From Jannaschia sp. S6380 (GTDB lineage Bacteria > Pseudomonadota > Alphaproteobacteria > Rhodobacterales > Rhodobacteraceae), in NCBI RefSeq assembly GCF_023015695.1, contig NZ_JALKAS010000001.1, positions 2,046,001-2,110,000 of the forward strand: a stretch of 64,000 nucleotides of DNA, given 5' to 3'. The position numbers and the translations under genes are program-made. Below are positions 23,819 through 32,419 of the stretch, piece by piece. Numbering within the stretch: the stretch's first letter is position 1; each line of letters begins with the position of its first letter. The notes below the pieces were generated by a model. The model saw nothing but the letters and a program-made list of their open reading frames with translations, had not been told where the DNA came from and searched no databases.

Positions 23819-24738
23819 TCTATCGGCGCGTCGCCCTGATCGGACTTGGTCTGATCGCCGGCTCGATGGGGCTGCGTATGCGGCGTGACGATCTGGCCCA
23901 GGAGATCGTGGGCACCGCCCGGTCGGCCGAGACGCGATCCGTCGCCGTCGAGCTGGGCCTGTGCGACCGAGTCGTCGACACGCCCGAGGCGGCGGTCGCC
24001 GATGCCGACCTGGTCGTCCTCTGCGTGCCGGTCGGCGCGATGGCCGATGTCGCGCGCCGCATCGGCCCGCATCTCGCGCCCGGTGCCACGGTGACCGATG
24101 TCGGGTCGGTCAAGCGGGAGGTCGTCGCGGCCGTCGCGCCGCATCTGCCCGACGGCGTCGATTTCGTTCCGGCCCATCCCGTTGCGGGAACGGAACACTC
24201 CGGGCCCCGGTCCGGCTTCGCCGAGCTGTTCGAGAACCGGTGGTGCCTGCTCACGCCCGAGCGGCCTGCCGATCCGGCGGTCGCGCGGTTGACCCGGCTC
24301 TGGCGCGCGCTCGGCTCGAACGTGGAGGTGATGGACGCCGATCACCACGACCTCGTGCTGGCCGTCACCAGCCACGCGCCGCACCTGATCGCCTACACGA
24401 TGGTGGGCGTGGCCGACGACCTGCGCCGGGTGACCGACAGCGAGGTCATCAAGTACTCCGCCGCCGGTTTCCGCGATTTCACGCGTATCGCCGCCAGCGA
24501 CCCGGTCATGTGGCGCGACGTGTTCCTGAACAACCGCGACGCCACGCTGGAGATCCTGGGCCGCTTCACCGAGGAGCTGTTCGCGCTGCAACGCGCCATC
24601 CGCACCGGCGACGGCGAGATGCTGCACGACTACTTCACGCGCACCCGCGCCATCCGCCGGGGCATCATCGAGGCCGGGCAGGACACCGACGCCCCCGATT
24701 TCGGCCGCAGCAAGTCGGACCGGGAGGGCGTGGCATGA
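23815..24738 (+). CDS. tyrA: Prephenate/arogenate dehydrogenase
   Basis: A 307-residue TyrA. GLGLIAGSMGL (10-20) is the dinucleotide loop, DVGSVKREV and HPVAGTEHSGP (containing the catalytic His) are the family hallmarks, and the C-terminal half is all-helical. It oxidatively decarboxylates prephenate or arogenate in tyrosine synthesis; the substrate preference is not decided here. The start overlaps the hisC stop (ATGA), and its own stop overlaps the next gene in the same way. Confidence 0.94.
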   Translation: MIYRRVALIGLGLIAGSMGLRMRRDDLAQEIVGTARSAETRSVAVELGLCDRVVDTPEAAVADADLVVLCVPVGAMADVARRIGPHLAPGATVTDVGSVKREVVAAVAPHLPDGVDFVPAHPVAGTEHSGPRSGFAELFENRWCLLTPERPADPAVARLTRLWRALGSNVEVMDADHHDLVLAVTSHAPHLIAYTMVGVADDLRRVTDSEVIKYSAAGFRDFTRIAASDPVMWRDVFLNNRDATLEILGRFTEELFALQRAIRTGDGEMLHDYFTRTRAIRRGIIEAGQDTDAPDFGRSKSDREGVA

Positions 24739-25577
24739 GGTGGATGATCCTGCTGGCGGTGCTGGCCGCACCGGCCGGTGCCGAACCCCGCCCGGTGCCG
24801 CGCCCCGCCCCGCTGATCGAGGTGATGTCCAGCCGCGGTTCGACCGAGGTGCCGGCAATCGCCGCCGTCGACGCATCGGTGCGCCCCGTCGGGCGCCTCG
24901 CGCCCGAGACGCGGGCGGCCCGGGCCATGGCGGCCCTGCGGCGCGTCGCGACGCCGCGGATCGACATCGGCGGAAAGGTGCGCCTCTCCTGGCGACCCGC
25001 GACCCGCCCGGCGGAGTTGATCCTGGCGGCCAGCCGGTCGCCCCGCACGCCGCAGGGCGGTGGCCTCTGCGGCCGCCCATCGCTCCAGGGCGCACCGATC
25101 GCCCCCGTCACCGGACCCGGCGCCTGTGGCATCCCCGATGCGGTGCGGGTCACCCATGTCGCGGGCCTGGCCCTCAGTCGCCCGGCGCGTATGGACTGCA
25201 CGACGGCGCAGGCGCTCGACGATTGGGTGCGCGCAGGCGTGCTGCCGGCGGTCGGCCGAACCGGCGGCGGGGCGGTCGCCTTGGACGTGGCGGCCGGCTA
25301 TGCCTGCCGGACCCGCAACTCCCGCGCGGGTGCCCGGCTGAGCGAGCACGCCCGCGGCCACGCCATCGACATCTCGGGCATTCGGTTGGCCAATGGCGGA
25401 CAGATCAGCGTCCTGCGGGACTGGAACCGCGGCGGCGCGGGGCAGATCCTGCGGACGCTGTGGAAGGCGGCCTGCGGCCCCTTCGGGACGGTCCTGGGCC
25501 CCGACAGCGACCCGCATCACCGCGACCACTTCCATTTCGACACGGCGCGCTATCGCAGCGGCGCCTATTGCCGATAG
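24735..25577 (+). CDS. Extensin-like domain protein (exported)
   Basis: A 280-residue protein with a short signal peptide (MRWMILLAVLAAPAGAEP) and a C-terminal extensin-like domain (about 105-280). Conserved features include LCGRPSLQG, GPGACGIPDAVRV, MDCTTAQALDDWV, YACRTRN, LSEHARGHAIDISG and the final DPHHRDHFHFD. The His/Asp set resembles M15/LAS-type metallopeptidases and suggests a cell-wall role, but activity is not established for this family. It is ATGA-coupled to tyrA. Confidence 0.88.
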   Translation: MRWMILLAVLAAPAGAEPRPVPRPAPLIEVMSSRGSTEVPAIAAVDASVRPVGRLAPETRAARAMAALRRVATPRIDIGGKVRLSWRPATRPAELILAASRSPRTPQGGGLCGRPSLQGAPIAPVTGPGACGIPDAVRVTHVAGLALSRPARMDCTTAQALDDWVRAGVLPAVGRTGGGAVALDVAAGYACRTRNSRAGARLSEHARGHAIDISGIRLANGGQISVLRDWNRGGAGQILRTLWKAACGPFGTVLGPDSDPHHRDHFHFDTARYRSGAYCR

Positions 25578-25777
25578 GGCTGGTCCCCGCCGCCGAACCG
25601 GCCGGCGAACCCCAGGCCGCACCGGAACACCGCCATCGGCGGACGCGCACCGACCCATGGCACCGTATCGACGGGATTTCCGCGCATTTCCCGCCACCTG
25701 CGACGGAACGGTAACCCCGCCCCCGCCGGCGTGGCAGGCAAAGGGCGATACAGCCGCGCGCGCGAAGGGAACAGCGA

Positions 25778-27478
25778 ATGTCGAATGCCAGCCGAATTCC
25801 GGGATTGGGGGATATCGCCCGACTGACCGGTCTCGACCAGGGCCTGCAGGCGCGGGTTTCGGATGCGGACCTGCGGGACGGACAGGCCGCCGCGCGACTG
25901 ATGAACGACGTCATCGCCGAGGCGATGGACGCCACGGGGGTCAACGCCGATGGTCGGCTCGACGGGGACGACCTGCGCCGCATCAGCGACCACATCCGCG
26001 CGGACCCCGATCTCTACGATCGCTTCGTCGAGGGACATGGCGACGACGAGGGCAGCATCGAGACCGGGTTTCACCTTGTCCAGGGCGACGGCGGGACATT
26101 GCTGTTCCAGGGCCGCGCCTTCATCGACACGGTCGCCGACGCGATCTATCACGTGGGCTTCGCCTATCGCGACGGCCGGTTCCGCAACGAGGACGGCAAC
26201 GCCAACGAGAAGGTCGACGATGTGGCCGGGTGGCTGAACTGGTTCGTGAACGGCACGAATGTCGTCTATGGAACGGGGTCGTCCGAGACGCTGCACAGCG
26301 GCGTCTACAGCGTCGATCTGGACGCCGCCGCCAGCGAGCTGTTCGAGGGTTTCGGCGGCAACGATTCCATCTGGGCCGGGCGCGGAGACGACACCGTACG
26401 CGGCGGGACGGGCCATGACGTCGCCGGGGGCGGTGAGGGCCACGACACGATGCTGGGCGGCGACGGCAACGACCGGATGAGCGGCCAGGACGGACGCGAC
26501 CGCCTGTCGGGCGAGGACGGGAACGATGCGCTCTATGGCGACGACAACGCCGACAGCCTGTTCGGCGGCGCGGGGCATGACACCCTGGGCGGTGGCAACG
26601 GCAAGGACCGGCTGTTCGGCCATGCCGGCGACGACACCGTCTGGGCCGGCAACGGGGACGACCGGGCCTGGGGCGCGGCGGGGAATGACTCGATGGGCGG
26701 CGGCAAGGGGGATGACCGCCTGTCCGGCGCCGCCGGGCGCGACACGCTCTACGGCGAGGAGGGCGATGACCGGCTGGACGGCGGCAGCGACGCGGACCGG
26801 ATCGGCGGCGGCATCGGCCGCGACGACCTGTCCGGCGGCGGTGGTGGCGACGTGCTGTCGGGCGAGGAGGGCCGCGACGCGATCGCAGGCGGCGGCGGGA
26901 ACGACACCGTCTGGGCCGGGACCGGCAACGACACGGTCTCGGGCGGTGCGGGCGACGACTCGCTGGGTGGCAACGAGGGCCGGGACCGGATCGAGGGCAA
27001 TGCCGGGAACGACATTGTCTATGGCGGCGAAGACGGCGACACGCTGACCGGCGGCGGCGGGAACGACAGCCTTTCGGGGCAGCAGGGCGATGACCGCCTG
27101 CTGGGCGGGTCGGGCAATGACCAGCTGGCCGGCGGCGACGGCCGCGACACGATCATCGGCGGCCAGGGCGCCGATCGGCTGTTGGACTGGGAGGACAGCG
27201 CGACGCGCGACATCTTCGTCTTCGCCCCGGGCGACAGCGGGCTGACCGCGGGCACGCGCGACGTGATCGAAGGGTTCGACAGCGGCCAGGACCGGATCGA
27301 CCTGAGTGCCTATGACGACCTCGCCTATCGCGGCGAGAAGGGCTTCACCGGGAACAGGGCCGAGATTCGCTTCGACGGGGATCTGGTGCTGATCGATGCC
27401 GATGGCGATGGCGACGCGGATGCGTCGATCGAGCTGAAATGGGTGAACGAGGTATCGGAGGGAGATTTCATCCTCTAG
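25778..27478 (+). CDS. RTX calcium-binding protein with about 31 nonapeptides
   Basis: A 566-residue acidic protein with no N-terminal signal peptide. Residues 1-190 form a domain seen in Rhodobacteraceae RTX proteins and include an EF-hand-like loop, DATGVNADGRLDGDDL. Residues 193-471 are an unbroken run of about 31 GGxGxDxUx repeats (parallel beta-roll binding calcium). Residues about 475-566 resemble the C-terminal part of serralysin-type proteins and end in DFIL, the acidic-hydrophobic ending typical of type I secretion signals. No enzymatic domain is visible. AAGGGA precedes the ATG by 7 nt. No type I exporter genes are nearby, so it must use one encoded elsewhere. Confidence 0.88.
   Translation: MSNASRIPGLGDIARLTGLDQGLQARVSDADLRDGQAAARLMNDVIAEAMDATGVNADGRLDGDDLRRISDHIRADPDLYDRFVEGHGDDEGSIETGFHLVQGDGGTLLFQGRAFIDTVADAIYHVGFAYRDGRFRNEDGNANEKVDDVAGWLNWFVNGTNVVYGTGSSETLHSGVYSVDLDAAASELFEGFGGNDSIWAGRGDDTVRGGTGHDVAGGGEGHDTMLGGDGNDRMSGQDGRDRLSGEDGNDALYGDDNADSLFGGAGHDTLGGGNGKDRLFGHAGDDTVWAGNGDDRAWGAAGNDSMGGGKGDDRLSGAAGRDTLYGEEGDDRLDGGSDADRIGGGIGRDDLSGGGGGDVLSGEEGRDAIAGGGGNDTVWAGTGNDTVSGGAGDDSLGGNEGRDRIEGNAGNDIVYGGEDGDTLTGGGGNDSLSGQQGDDRLLGGSGNDQLAGGDGRDTIIGGQGADRLLDWEDSATRDIFVFAPGDSGLTAGTRDVIEGFDSGQDRIDLSAYDDLAYRGEKGFTGNRAEIRFDGDLVLIDADGDGDADASIELKWVNEVSEGDFIL
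26354..27190 (+). repeat. RTX nonapeptide-coding repeat block (27-bp unit, about 31 copies)
   Basis: The DNA coding for residues 193-471 of the RTX protein is a diverged 27-bp tandem repeat, about 31 units in phase without a gap or insertion. Units are not identical in DNA, so this is an old, selected protein repeat. GNDTVWAG-type units recur at copies 11 and 21, hinting at a longer-period internal duplication. Confidence 0.85.
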
Positions 27479-27495
27479 CCGCCGGCAGCGGCGCC

Positions 27496-29580
27496 CTACC
27501 GCTCGGTCAGCTTCAGCTCGATCCGACGGTTGCGCGCGCGGGCCTCCTCGGTCGGGGCGGGGTCGACGGGCTGCCATTCGCCGAAGCCCGTCGCCGCGAG
27601 CCGGTCCGGCGGCACGCCGAGACGTTCGATCATGTAGAGCACGACCGACAGCGCGCGCCCCTGGCTCAGCTCCCAGTTGTTCCGGTACTGACCCTGGCCG
27701 GACAGGGGCGTGTCGTCGGTATGGCCGTCCACGCGCAGCACCCAATCCAGCCCTTCGGGAATCTGGTCGGCCACGTCGAGAATGACATCGGCCACCTGCG
27801 CGATCTGGCGGCGTCCCTCGGGCTGTAGCTCGACCTCGCCCTCGGCGAAGAGCACCTCGGACGAGAAGACGAACCGGTCGCCCACGATCTCGACGCCCTC
27901 GCGCCCGCCCAGGACCTCGCGCAGCTGGCCGAAGAACTCCGACCGGAACCGTTCGAGCTGCTCCGTCTCCGCCTCCAACCGGCGCCGCTCCGCCTCCTCC
28001 AGGTCGGCGCGGGCGCGCTGTTCGGCGGCCACCTGCGCCAGGGCCGCGTTGAGCCTGTTGCCGAGGACGTCCAGTTGCACCTGTGCCGCGTCGTCACGAT
28101 CCGCCGCGGCGTCCAGCAGTCCCTGAAGCGACCCGAGTTGGCTGCGCAGCGCGGCGACCTGCTGGTTCAGCGCCGCGGCCTCGCGCTGGGCCACCAGGCG
28201 GTCCTCGTCGACCTCGGCCAGTTCCGTTCGGGCCTGCGACAACAGCACGTCCAGCCGTTCGGCATCGCTCAGCGCGTCGCCCGTGTCGCGTTCGGCGGCG
28301 ATCCGGGCGGCCAGTTCCGCGGCCAGGGCGTCGCGCAGTTCGGCCTCGGTCGCGGCGGCCGCCTGGCGATCGGCCAGCACCGCCTCCAGCCGCTCCTGCA
28401 AAGCCGCCCGTTGCTCCTCGGCGGTGGCGATGTCGGCGCCCCGCGCGGAGAGCGCGGCCTCCAGCCGCGCGATTTCGGCTTGCAGATCCGCCTCAGTCCC
28501 CTCGCGGGCCTCCAGCGTCGCGAGAACCCCGGCCAGGCGATCCTCCAGCGCCGCGCCCGACGTCTCGGACGCATCGAGGTCCGCAAGCGCCTGCGCCAGG
28601 CGGTCGGTCAGGTCGTCGCGGGCCGTCTCGGTCGCGGCCAGAAGCGTCAGCGTCTCCTCCGCCTCGCGGCGTTTCTCCTCGAGGGCGAGCGACATGGCCG
28701 TCAGTTCGGCATCGGCATCCGCGAGCCGCTGGCGCAACGCTTCGGCGGCGGCCGCCTCTGTCAGGCGGGCGGCCTCCTCCTCCGACAGGTCCGCCTCCAG
28801 GTCGCCCAGCCGTTCGCGCAGGGCCTCCGCCGCCGCGGCCTCGGCCAGGCGGGCGGCCTCCTCGGCGTCCAGATCGGCCTGAAGACCGGTGGCCCGCGTC
28901 TGCAGCGCCTCGCTCGCGCGCGTCTCTTCCTCAAGTGCGGCGAGGGTCTGGGCCAGCGTCGCCTCCCGCGTCTCGGCCTCGCGGCGCAGGTCCACCAGCA
29001 GCGCCTCCAGCGCCTCGCGGCGGGCGGCAGCCAGGCGCGCGGCCTCGGCATCGGCGTCGATTTCGTCGCGCGCCGAGGCGAGGGCCAGCTGCAGTGCCTC
29101 ACGCTCGTCGATGATCCGCGCCAGCTCCCCGCGCGAGGTGGTCAATTCGTCGGCCAGCGCTTCGCGCTCGCCCTCGGACGCCGCCAGCGATGCGGTCAGC
29201 CGGTCGCGTGTCGCGAGAAGGCCCGCGACCTGTTCCTCGAACGATGCGACGCGCGCGGTCAGGTCGTCGCGCTGCGCCGACAGCGTGGCGATCAGCGCCG
29301 CCTGCCGGCCGCGTTCATCCTCCAGCGCGGTGACCTCGTCTTCCAGCCCGGCGGCGCGCTGGTTTTCCAGGCCCAGCGCCTGGGCGAGCGAAGCGACCTG
29401 ACGGCCCAGCGCGTCCAGCTCGACATCCTGGTCCGAGATCGTCTCGGACAGGACGAATTGCACGATCATGAAGATCGACAGCACGAACATCAGCACCAGC
29501 AGCAGCGCCGTCATCGCATCGACGAAACCGGGCCAGACATTCGCCGTGAACCGTTGCCCGCTGCGCCGGACGAACGCCAT
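27496..29580 (-). CDS. MotB/OmpA-like protein with a very long coiled coil
   Basis: A 694-residue protein with three parts. Residues 1-45 contain one membrane helix, VWPGFVDAMTALLLVLMFVL, with Asp21 in the position of the MotB proton-binding Asp. Residues about 50-550 are almost uninterrupted heptad-like coiled coil rich in Ala, Glu, Leu and Arg. Residues about 565-694 are an OmpA-like peptidoglycan-binding domain (VDGHTDDTPLSG, NWELSQGRALSVV, ARNRRIEL). It is the stator-like partner of the MotA/ExbB-like protein encoded 1 bp upstream. No flagellar genes are present. The ATG at 29580 is used because similarity starts there. Confidence 0.85.
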   Translation of the reverse strand: MAFVRRSGQRFTANVWPGFVDAMTALLLVLMFVLSIFMIVQFVLSETISDQDVELDALGRQVASLAQALGLENQRAAGLEDEVTALEDERGRQAALIATLSAQRDDLTARVASFEEQVAGLLATRDRLTASLAASEGEREALADELTTSRGELARIIDEREALQLALASARDEIDADAEAARLAAARREALEALLVDLRREAETREATLAQTLAALEEETRASEALQTRATGLQADLDAEEAARLAEAAAAEALRERLGDLEADLSEEEAARLTEAAAAEALRQRLADADAELTAMSLALEEKRREAEETLTLLAATETARDDLTDRLAQALADLDASETSGAALEDRLAGVLATLEAREGTEADLQAEIARLEAALSARGADIATAEEQRAALQERLEAVLADRQAAAATEAELRDALAAELAARIAAERDTGDALSDAERLDVLLSQARTELAEVDEDRLVAQREAAALNQQVAALRSQLGSLQGLLDAAADRDDAAQVQLDVLGNRLNAALAQVAAEQRARADLEEAERRRLEAETEQLERFRSEFFGQLREVLGGREGVEIVGDRFVFSSEVLFAEGEVELQPEGRRQIAQVADVILDVADQIPEGLDWVLRVDGHTDDTPLSGQGQYRNNWELSQGRALSVVLYMIERLGVPPDRLAATGFGEWQPVDPAPTEEARARNRRIELKLTER

Positions 29581-29581
29581 G

Positions 29582-30787
29582 TCAGCCGTCCCCTTCGGCG
29601 GCCTGTCCACCCGTCGACTGGACCTGCCGGTTCAACTGGCGCAGCGTCCGGGTCAGCGCGCCGAGATCGCCGCGCAGGTCGTCCACTGCCGACTGGCGGC
29701 CCTGCTGCAATTCCTCGAACACCTTGAGGAGCTGGACGTCGATCGATCGCAGGCGCATCCGGCTCTCGGCGTCCAGACCGCCGTCTCCGCTGCCGGCGCT
29801 TCCGCGCAGCACGGCGACGATGTTCTCCTGCCCCTCGGCGACGCGGTCCAGCGCGGCGGCGGTCTGCCCGCCGCCATCCATCCGGTCGGCCATCGCCGAG
29901 ACCGCCTCGCCCAGCGTGACCATCTTGGCATCCGCCGCCAACCGCCCCGCCTCGGCGCGGGCGAACATGTCCTGCAGGTTCTCCATCTGGTAGTTCATAT
30001 GGTCGAGGACGGCGGCCAGCGAATACTGGTCGATCGTCTCGTCGCCGTCGTCGCCCACCAGCCCCACGCGCGTGATCGAGCTGAGCCAATCCTCCATCTC
30101 GCGATAGAAGCGGTTCTGGCCATGGCCCGCGAACAGCTCCAACAGGCCCACGACCAGCGATCCGGCCAAGCCCAGCAGCGACGAGGCGAAGGCCGTGCCC
30201 ATGCCCGCCAGTTGCGATTCCAGGCCGCCGATCAGGCGCCCGAACACCGCCATCCCGCCTTCCTCGCCCGTGGGATTCAGGCTGCGGATCGTGTCGACGA
30301 CGGCCGGCACGGTCGTGGCCAGGCCCCAGAACGTACCCAGAAGGCCCAGGAAGATCAGCGTGTTGACGATATAGCGGGTGATGTCCCGCGCCTCCTCCAT
30401 CCGCGCGCCGACCGAGTCGAGGATCGAGCGCGAGGAGGAGGCGGAGATCTGGCTGCGCGCCGAGCGGGACCGCAAGAGCGCGGCCAAGGGTGCGAGCAGG
30501 CCGGGCGGTCGCGTGATGTCATGGCCCGACCGCCGTTCCACGAAGCCCTCGATCCAGCTGACGGAGCTGAACAGCTGGAGGACCTGCGCGAAGCAGGCGA
30601 TCACGCCCAGGACGAAGACCCCGATGATCATGCCGTTGAGCCAGGGGTTCGCCTCGAAGATCGGCGCGACCCTCGGATAGGCCAGCACGACGCCGACGCC
30701 GACCGCGGCGAGGACGGCCAGCATGTAGACGATCTGCCGGATCGGCTGCGAGAATTGCGTCCCGTGTTCGAGCGGTTCGCGTGCCAT
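29582..30787 (-). CDS. MotA/TolQ/ExbB-like proton channel protein
   Basis: A 401-residue inner-membrane protein. Two hydrophobic segments near the N-terminus (about 20-40 and 52-72) are followed by a cytoplasmic region, then two more helices: ITRYIVNTLIFLGLLGTFWGL and LAGMGTAFASSLLGLAGSLV. The latter carry the conserved Gly/Thr residues of the MotA/TolQ/ExbB channel domain. A cytoplasmic tail of about 150 residues with coiled-coil character follows. With the MotB-like partner it should form an ion-driven rotary unit. The stop is 1 bp before the partner's ATG. A GC-rich hairpin (30796-30809) sits just before the start codon. Confidence 0.83.
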   Translation of the reverse strand: MAREPLEHGTQFSQPIRQIVYMLAVLAAVGVGVVLAYPRVAPIFEANPWLNGMIIGVFVLGVIACFAQVLQLFSSVSWIEGFVERRSGHDITRPPGLLAPLAALLRSRSARSQISASSSRSILDSVGARMEEARDITRYIVNTLIFLGLLGTFWGLATTVPAVVDTIRSLNPTGEEGGMAVFGRLIGGLESQLAGMGTAFASSLLGLAGSLVVGLLELFAGHGQNRFYREMEDWLSSITRVGLVGDDGDETIDQYSLAAVLDHMNYQMENLQDMFARAEAGRLAADAKMVTLGEAVSAMADRMDGGGQTAAALDRVAEGQENIVAVLRGSAGSGDGGLDAESRMRLRSIDVQLLKVFEELQQGRQSAVDDLRGDLGALTRTLRQLNRQVQSTGGQAAEGDG

Positions 30788-30862
30788 CTGCCCCCGGCCC
30801 GTTCGGGCCCCTTTTCATTCGCCCGAAGCCTATCGACCGGTGGGACTCGCCACAAGCGGCCC

Positions 30863-31405
30863 TCAGCCGCCGTCGCGCATCTGTTGCACCCGCGTGACCA
30901 GCCAGTCGAGATCCTCGTCGCCGATCTCCAGCGCGTGCAGGCCGGCGGCCGTTCGGGTCAGGTATTCGTGGTTCGGACCGCGCCCGCCGGTGGCATGGGC
31001 GATGATTTCCGCCTGCCGTTCCAGCGACAGGTCGCGGGCATACTGGCTGTGTCCGGTGTCGATGACATAGGCCAGCGCGTCGAGCGGGGTGCCGTCGGGC
31101 TGGTCCAGGGTCACATGCGCCTCGTGATAGGCGGCCGAGACCAGTTCGCGGGCGCGCAACTCCTTGATCGCCGCCGTCGGGTCGGCCGCCCGGATCGCGA
31201 CGCCGCAGCAGGAGGCGCCTTCGGCAGGCTCCAGGGCCAACACCAGCCCCGGATCGCATTCGGACCCGCGGTGATGTATCGACCACATGCAGAAGCGCCG
31301 CCGATAACCGCGCAAGGTCGCCGGCCGGGTCTCGGCCACCTCGATGCCGGGGTTCCAGACGAGCGATCCGTAGCCGAAGACCCAGAGATCGCCCTCATCC
31401 CACAT
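30863..31405 (-). CDS. ChaC-like gamma-glutamylcyclotransferase
   Basis: A 180-residue protein of the ChaC family. The N-terminal signature VFGYGSLVWNPG (9-20) forms the glutathione-binding loop, RGYRRRFCMWSIHHRG and GVAIRA-type segments follow, and RELVSAAYHEAHV carries the likely catalytic Glu. ChaC enzymes convert glutathione to 5-oxoproline and Cys-Gly in the cytoplasm. AAAGGA lies 6 nt before the ATG at 31405; the frame is open upstream but not family-like. It is upstream of the MotA-like gene by 75 bp on the same strand. Confidence 0.9.
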   Translation of the reverse strand: MWDEGDLWVFGYGSLVWNPGIEVAETRPATLRGYRRRFCMWSIHHRGSECDPGLVLALEPAEGASCCGVAIRAADPTAAIKELRARELVSAAYHEAHVTLDQPDGTPLDALAYVIDTGHSQYARDLSLERQAEIIAHATGGRGPNHEYLTRTAAGLHALEIGDEDLDWLVTRVQQMRDGG

Positions 31406-31474
31406 CTCGCATCCTTTCGCCTGTGACGCCGCAGGGATAGACGGGCGGGGCACGGACGGAAAGGGCGAACCGGG

Positions 31475-32419
31475 ATGATGCGACTGCTGACGATCGGGGT
31501 GGCGCTGGCCGCGCTTCTCTGGGGCGGGTACTGGTTCGTGGGCGCGCGCGCCGTCGAACGTGGGCTGGCGGGCGCCCTGACCGACGCCCGGCAGGCGGGC
31601 TGGCGGATCGCCCTGTCGGACCTGTCGGTCGGCGGCTTTCCCAATCGCTTCGACACGACGGCGACGGACCTGCGGGTGGACGCGCCCGATGGCGTCTGGG
31701 GCGCGGCGCTGCCCTTCGTGCAGGTCTTCGCGCTCAGCTATCGCCCCCAGGAGGTGATCGTCGTCCCCGCGCGCGAGGCGATCCTCCGCACGCCTGCGGG
31801 GCCGGTCGGCGTGCGGGCGGGCGACATGCGCGCCTCGGCCGCGCTGACGCTGTCCACCCGACCGGACCTGCGGCGCGCGGTTGCCGTGGTCGAGAATGTG
31901 GTGCTGGACGGCCCGTCCTGGCGCGCGACGTTGGAGGATGGCCAGATCGCGGTCCGCCAGTCCGAGGGGGTCGGGGCCTATGATCTGTCGCTGACCTTCG
32001 CCGACATCGCGGTCGAAGGCGCGGAAGCGGCGCTTCCCCCGGTGCTGGAGGATGGGGCGATGGACGCCACGCTGACGTTCGACGGTCCGCTGGTCGATGG
32101 CGGGATGCCGACCCTGCTGACGCTTCGACATGCCCGCGTCGCCTGGGACGGCACCGTGGCGGACCTGTCCGGCGAGGTCGCGATCGACGCCGCCGGCTGG
32201 CCGTCCGGCGATCTGATCCTGTCGCTGAAAGGCTGGCGCGCGGTGATGCCGCTGCTGGAAGCGGCGGGGCTTGCGCCGTCGCAGGTGACGCTGCTGACCG
32301 CCGGGCTTCGCGGGCTGGAGGTCGACGGCAGGGTCGAACTGCCGCTGACGCTGCGCCGGGGCGAGCTGCGCTTCGGCACGATCCCGTTGGCCGATCTGCC
32401 CCGCCTGACGCGACGCTAG
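31475..32419 (+). CDS. DUF2125 domain protein
   Basis: A 314-residue protein with an N-terminal hydrophobic segment (LLTIGVALAALLWGGYWFVGA), probably a signal anchor or signal peptide. The rest matches the DUF2125 pattern: SVGGFPNRFDTTATDLRVD near residues 50-70, ALSYRPQEVIVV near 90, and long beta-rich periplasmic sequence. Such proteins resemble AsmA-like or lipid-handling barrels in architecture, but no role is established. The first two codons are both ATG, so the start is 31475 or 31478. It overlaps the 3' end of the next gene on the opposite strand by 4 bp. Confidence 0.8.
   Translation: MMRLLTIGVALAALLWGGYWFVGARAVERGLAGALTDARQAGWRIALSDLSVGGFPNRFDTTATDLRVDAPDGVWGAALPFVQVFALSYRPQEVIVVPAREAILRTPAGPVGVRAGDMRASAALTLSTRPDLRRAVAVVENVVLDGPSWRATLEDGQIAVRQSEGVGAYDLSLTFADIAVEGAEAALPPVLEDGAMDATLTFDGPLVDGGMPTLLTLRHARVAWDGTVADLSGEVAIDAAGWPSGDLILSLKGWRAVMPLLEAAGLAPSQVTLLTAGLRGLEVDGRVELPLTLRRGELRFGTIPLADLPRLTRR

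Noticed and set aside
25565..27745. Long open frame antisense to the RTX gene, with a repetitive Ala/Val-rich translation
   Set aside because: The repetitiveness mirrors the RTX 27-bp repeat on the other strand; the ends fit no protein family.
27496..30787. Zorya defence system
   Set aside because: The MotA/MotB-like pair recalls ZorA/ZorB, but no ZorC, ZorD or ZorE-like gene is adjacent, and the neighbours are housekeeping genes. Reported only as a motor module.
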